DNA from: Clostridia bacterium | GTDB taxonomy: Bacteria > Bacillota > Clostridia > Oscillospirales > Butyricicoccaceae | DNA length: 16,640 nucleotides | Direction of reading: 5' to 3' | Assembly (NCBI GenBank): GCA_017560175.1 | Contig: JAFYOK010000013.1 | Coordinates: forward strand, 1 to 16,640 | In this document: in pieces, positions 13,443 to 16,640 of the stretch | How positions within the stretch are numbered: the first letter of the stretch is position 1 | Layout: the number at the start of each line of letters is the position of its first letter | The notes under the pieces: model-generated | Database searches by the model: none | Told to the model about the DNA's origin: nothing | Seen by the model: the letters and a program-made list of their open reading frames with translations, nothing else | Program-made: the position numbers and the translations under genes

Positions 13443-14881
13443 TGATTTTCCAATGCCTTTAACAGTTTGCTCAAACTCTGGTCGATCTTCTCGGGTCCCT
13501 GGATATATTCGATGGGATATTTGGGGTTGGTGATTCGTTCAATGTGGCCATCGGGATAGACCAGCTTTGTAACACCGCCGCTGCCCAATGCCGCAACGTC
13601 GCCGATCTCTTCCATCATAACAACATTATAACGGCATTCCGTACCCGGCTTGGCAAAACCGACATTCTCTAGACCGCCGGCAATATACTTCTGGCGATAG
13701 AGATAATAAGGTACATAACCATGACTGCCAATGATCTCATGACAACGGTCGACAGTTTCGGCGGCCAGTGTACCTGTTTTACCAAAACGCAGGGGTGCAC
13801 CTCGCTTGCGTGCCATGCAATGCAGCGTAACATTATCGGGATCAAGCGCCACCACCTGCTCCACACTGGAGATCAGGCTGTGGTCGTCATCTCCGGGCAG
13901 ACCGGCGATCAGATCCATATTGATCTGGAAGTCTCCGACCTCGCGAGCCATTCGGTAACAATCAATGATATCCTGCGCCGAATGAAGGCGGCCAACACCA
14001 CGAAGGACTTCTTCATTCATGGTCTGAGGATTGATGCTGATTCGGCCAACGCCGCCCTGTTGTGCGATGCGCAGCTTTTCAGCGGTAATGGTCTCAGGAC
14101 GTCCTGCTTCCAACGTAAACTCCTCCAGATGGGAGAGGTCAAAATGGCCATGGATACCGTCCAGCAGACGAGCCAGCTGGTCTTCGCTGAGAATAGAAGG
14201 TGTTCCGCCGCCGATATAAATACTTCTGATCTCACGGCCGGTCTGTCCCAATACACGGCCCATGCCCTCGACTTCACGAAGCAGCGCCTGTACATAGGGC
14301 TCTACCATGTGTCCCCAGCTGCGGACATCATTGCTGACAAAAGAGCAATAGCTGCATTTGGCCGGGCAGAAAGGAATACCGATATAAAGGTCGATATCCT
14401 TCGTGCCGATCTTATTCTTATAATCCTGCGATACCGCACCGGCACGCACAGCCAGGCGGGTACGCTTATCGGAAACATAGTAATCCGCACGCAGGCTCTC
14501 GGAAGCCTCGGCAGGTGTCATTCCTCTGGCCAGCAGATTACGCACCAGCTTGGCAGGTTTAACACCGGTCAGCATGCCCCATACAGGAGGCTCTTCCAGC
14601 ATAGGCAGCAACAGATGATACATGGCGCGGCGAACATACTCATTCATGGCCGGGTCTTCTGCTGTCATACCTGCAGGGCAATCGACAGTATGGACATTAC
14701 CGCGATAATCCCTGGCTTCAGCCACCAGATGGCCCTCCCCTGCCCGCAGCTCGGAGATGACATATTCGCCCTCAAAGCCTTCAGCCGGGTCGCCCTGGGC
14801 ATGCTCTTCGTCGGGATACAGGCAAATCAAAAGCTGGAGGATGGGGTTGATCCTCTCGTGTCCGATCAGATAAAAACGCAT
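13439..14881 (-). CDS. hemZ: HemZ, radical SAM coproporphyrinogen III oxidase-like protein
   Basis: A 480-residue radical-SAM protein. The cluster motif is in IGIPFCPAKCSYCSF (Cys172, Cys176, Cys179 bind 4Fe-4S), followed by IYIGGGTPSILS, FTLEAGRPETIT and NMDLIAGLPGD. HemZ differs from HemN by a long N-terminal region, here with VWGMLTGVKPAKLVRNLL (100-117), which argues for HemZ. The proposed reaction is oxygen-independent decarboxylation of coproporphyrinogen III, but many HemN/HemZ relatives do other radical chemistry, and no other heme genes are in the window. The ATG is three bases after the MBL stop, so translation is coupled. No terminator follows before the zinc-ribbon promoter. Confidence 0.92.
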   Translation of the reverse strand: MRFYLIGHERINPILQLLICLYPDEEHAQGDPAEGFEGEYVISELRAGEGHLVAEARDYRGNVHTVDCPAGMTAEDPAMNEYVRRAMYHLLLPMLEEPPVWGMLTGVKPAKLVRNLLARGMTPAEASESLRADYYVSDKRTRLAVRAGAVSQDYKNKIGTKDIDLYIGIPFCPAKCSYCSFVSNDVRSWGHMVEPYVQALLREVEGMGRVLGQTGREIRSIYIGGGTPSILSEDQLARLLDGIHGHFDLSHLEEFTLEAGRPETITAEKLRIAQQGGVGRISINPQTMNEEVLRGVGRLHSAQDIIDCYRMAREVGDFQINMDLIAGLPGDDDHSLISSVEQVVALDPDNVTLHCMARKRGAPLRFGKTGTLAAETVDRCHEIIGSHGYVPYYLYRQKYIAGGLENVGFAKPGTECRYNVVMMEEIGDVAALGSGGVTKLVYPDGHIERITNPKYPIEYIQGPEKIDQSLSKLLKALENH

Positions 14882-14884
14882 ACT

Positions 14885-15565
14885 TTATTTCTTTCCGTAT
14901 CTGGCAACGCCTGTACGCATATAGGTATTATTCATGCGCTCCTGTGCCAGTGTTGTGGGACGGCCATGACCGCTGAAAACGCGGTAGTCACCCTCCAGAT
15001 CATGGAGGCGTGCCAGGCTGTGCATCATATCGTCCTCGCTGCCGCTGTTCATATCCCAACGACCGCAGGCATCCTTAAAGAGGGTGTCGCCGGTCAGCAG
15101 CATATCTCCGCAGAGGAAGGTGCTGGAACCGCCGGTATGGCCGGGCGTATGGAGAACTGTGAAGGTCAGTTCACCAACTTCAAAGGTATCACCTTCGGTC
15201 AGCAGACGGTCAATGACCGGCATCTCATATTCGTAGTCGCGAACGTCACCCTTGGAGATGACTTCACGCAGATAGTTCTTGCGATTGACATCGGGGTTCT
15301 CGGGGCTGAGCAGGTGTGCATCTCTCTCATGGATCATCAGCTGTGCGCCTGTATAAGCCTTAATGGCAGGTGCCGCCATGACATGGTCGAAATGGGCATG
15401 GGTCAGGACAATGTACTTGACTTTCATCCCATTTTCGTCAATGAACTCCTTGAGCTTGGTAATGGAAGCGCCGGGATCGAAGAGGACACACTCCCCTGTC
15501 TTCTCGTCGCCCACCATGTAGCAGTTGGTATGGAACATACCGGTCTCGATTACACGCATGATCAT
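14885..15565 (-). CDS. Metallo-beta-lactamase-fold hydrolase (glyoxalase II-like)
   Basis: The 226 residues have a complete zinc site: THAHFDH (His56, His58, Asp60, His61), HTPGHT (His143), LTGDTLF (Asp160) and FSGHG (His200). Length and spacing fit small glyoxalase II-like/YqgX-type hydrolases that cleave thioesters, but the substrate is not known. The start at 15565 is chosen because AAAGGTGA lies six bases upstream; an ATG two codons later is less well placed. That ribosome binding site contains the TGA stop of dtd (gap 6 bases). It is regularly found between dtd and hemZ in Clostridia, as I recall. Confidence 0.9.
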   Translation of the reverse strand: MIMRVIETGMFHTNCYMVGDEKTGECVLFDPGASITKLKEFIDENGMKVKYIVLTHAHFDHVMAAPAIKAYTGAQLMIHERDAHLLSPENPDVNRKNYLREVISKGDVRDYEYEMPVIDRLLTEGDTFEVGELTFTVLHTPGHTGGSSTFLCGDMLLTGDTLFKDACGRWDMNSGSEDDMMHSLARLHDLEGDYRVFSGHGRPTTLAQERMNNTYMRTGVARYGKK

Positions 15566-15571
15566 AGCAAA

Positions 15572-16030
15572 TCACCTTTTCTTCATCATCATATCGGTAT
15601 CCATGATCAGGGTGACAGGACCGTCATTGACATGGTCGATCTTCATATCGGCGCCAAATTCGCCGCAATGGTAAGTCACGCCCAGCTCTCCCAGGCGCTT
15701 TTTAAAGCATTCATACAGAGGAATGGCGATATCCGGCTTAGCCGCGCCGAAGAAGTCGGGACGGCGGCCATGGGAGCAATCGGCATAGAGGGTGAAGTTG
15801 GAAACCACCAGCATCTCGCCGCCGATATCGGCCATACTCTTATTCATCTTGCCGTTCTCGTCTTCAAAGATGCGCTGAACGGAACATTTTTCTGCCAGAT
15901 AAAGAGCTTCCTTTTCGGTATCATTGGGGCCGATACCCAGAAGGACCAGCAGGCCCTGTCCCATGGAAGCACCGGGCTGACCATTGATCTCAATGGAGGC
16001 GCGGCTGACTCTGGTTACAACTGCACGCAT
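15572..16030 (-). CDS. dtd: D-aminoacyl-tRNA deacylase
   Basis: DTD removes D-amino acids, and mischarged glycine, from tRNA. The 152 residues begin MRAVVTRVSRASIEI and carry both active-site segments: SNFTLYAD (77-84) and NDGPVT (135-140, holding the Gly-Pro of the chiral filter). The family consensus of the first is SQxTL; here Gln78 is replaced by Asn (codon AAC). Thr80 is kept. GRRPDF (88-93) is also present. AAAGGA lies about 11 bases before the ATG. It follows rel by 63 bases, with a hairpin in between, and is coupled to the MBL gene. Confidence 0.96.
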   Translation of the reverse strand: MRAVVTRVSRASIEINGQPGASMGQGLLVLLGIGPNDTEKEALYLAEKCSVQRIFEDENGKMNKSMADIGGEMLVVSNFTLYADCSHGRRPDFFGAAKPDIAIPLYECFKKRLGELGVTYHCGEFGADMKIDHVNDGPVTLIMDTDMMMKKR

Positions 16031-16063
16031 AATCTATTCTATCCTTTTTAACAGTTCTATGAT

Positions 16064-16083
16064 ACCGGCCCCGAAGGGCCGGT
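16064..16083 (-). other. UUCG-tetraloop hairpin between rel and dtd
   Basis: A perfect 8-bp stem (16064-16071 with 16076-16083) carries a UUCG loop closed by C-G as minus-strand RNA. It begins 10 bases after the rel stop. No U-run follows, so it is more likely an RNA stability or processing element than an efficient terminator. Confidence 0.65.
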
Positions 16084-16093
16084 GTGATTTCTT

Positions 16094-16640
16094 TTAACGG
16101 ATCTCGCTGCCGCGGATAACATCCGAGACGCCTTTGAGCTTACGCAGACGGGAGATCAGCAGCTCCAGCTGGTCAACACTGTTGACACCGGCCTGCAGTG
16201 TATAAATACTGTGGCCATCATCCAGGTCCTTGCCGTTGAACTCACCGATGTTGAGTTTCATATTGGTCAGCACGGTAACGATATCGGCAATGGCACCGAC
16301 ACGGGTGCGGATGTCAACGGTCAGCGGTGCATAGAAGGTCTGATTCTTGCCGTGATCCCAATAGGTCTTGATCCAACGGCCTGCATTTTCGGGATTCTTC
16401 TGGCCGTTGATGGCGTTGGGGCAGTCCTGTCGATGAACCGAAACACCAAAACCACGGCTGACAAAACCGATGATGGCATCGCCGGGAATGGGGCTGCAGC
16501 ACTTTGCAAACTTGACGGGGCAGTTGTCGATGCCCTCAATAATAACACCGTTATTGGAAGAAGGCTTCTTGGGCGGCTTCTGATTCTGTGCCACAGTCTC
16601 CAGTGTGACCGGTGTTCTGGCCTTAGCCAGCTTGGCGGCC
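16094..16640 (-). CDS. rel: Rel (p)ppGpp synthetase/hydrolase, C-terminal part only
   Basis: The frame is open to the window edge, so only the last 181 residues are present; the catalytic HD hydrolase and synthetase domains lie outside. A Lys/Pro-rich linker leads to the zinc-finger-like/RIS domain, with VKFAKCCSPIPGD, GFVSRGFGVSVHRQDCPNA, in which the paired Cys and the later His/Cys are conserved. The C-terminal ACT domain follows (from VDIRTRVGAIADIVTVLTNM to the end). These domains sense the ribosome state and control the balance of (p)ppGpp synthesis and hydrolysis in the stringent response. A GTG at 16594 is internal and should not be taken as a start. dtd lies downstream, as in many Firmicutes. 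Confidence 0.95.
   Translation of the reverse strand, partial: AAKLAKARTPVTLETVAQNQKPPKKPSSNNGVIIEGIDNCPVKFAKCCSPIPGDAIIGFVSRGFGVSVHRQDCPNAINGQKNPENAGRWIKTYWDHGKNQTFYAPLTVDIRTRVGAIADIVTVLTNMKLNIGEFNGKDLDDGHSIYTLQAGVNSVDQLELLISRLRKLKGVSDVIRGSEIR

Noticed and set aside
13721..16051. 776-codon plus-strand ORF opposite hemZ, MBL and dtd
   Set aside because: It runs antisense across three recognised genes and their junctions, with no family resemblance and no promoter or terminator in that direction.
1..16640. CRISPR arrays, insertion sequences, tRNA or rRNA genes, prophage or attachment sites
   Set aside because: No regularly spaced repeats, transposase-like frames, terminal inverted repeats or tRNA/rRNA signatures were found.

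Overview
The window looks like chromosomal DNA of a low-to-medium GC, spore-forming member of the Firmicutes, most likely class Clostridia and perhaps the Oscillospirales/Ruminococcaceae. The reasons are a HrcA-type CIRCE operator in front of groES-groEL, a long-form hibernation factor, a yabN-hup-yabO-yabP-yabQ-divIC-yabR cluster preceded by a SpoVB-type flippase, and a rel-dtd-MBL-hemZ cluster. The family assignment within Clostridia is an inference from gene order and sequence style. Every gene I can support lies on the minus strand, so transcription runs from high to low coordinates. The long plus-strand reading frames are antisense shadows.

Layout in the direction of transcription. (1) 16640-13439: the C-terminal end of a Rel (p)ppGpp synthetase/hydrolase, D-aminoacyl-tRNA deacylase, a metallo-beta-lactamase-fold hydrolase and the radical-SAM protein HemZ, the last three packed with 3-6 nt gaps. 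(2) 13442-12525: a promoter overlapping the hemZ stop codon, a small coiled-coil/zinc-ribbon protein, and a small ORF that looks like an amidohydrolase which has lost its whole TIM barrel. (3) 12445-7677: SpoVB-like flippase, MazG, HU, RqcP (YabO), YabP, YabQ, DivIC and the S1 protein YabR. Two strong hairpins (after hup and after rqcP) and an internal promoter before divIC divide this cluster into expression segments: housekeeping, sporulation and division. (4) 7659-5520: a strong promoter, about 255 nt of highly structured untranslated RNA, an imidazolonepropionase-like amidohydrolase, and the ribosome hibernation factor Hpf (RaiA). (5) 5469-3233: a THUMP-domain rRNA methyltransferase and a diacylglycerol/lipid kinase-family protein. 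(6) 3171-1019: the CIRCE-controlled groES-groEL operon. (7) 1013-1: a promoter and the first 312 codons of a coiled-coil protein.

The most interesting item is the structured RNA at about 7439-7623. It has its own near-consensus promoter, a 19-position stem with a single mismatch, two further hairpins, and no coding potential that I accept. Its position just upstream of an hpf/raiA locus suggests a raiA-motif noncoding RNA, with an amidohydrolase gene lying between the RNA and hpf. I could not check its sequence against the family model. Second is the hairpin between rqcP and yabP. It pairs perfectly only as minus-strand RNA because of G-U wobbles, it buries the yabP ribosome binding site, and it is followed by a U-rich run reaching the yabP start codon.
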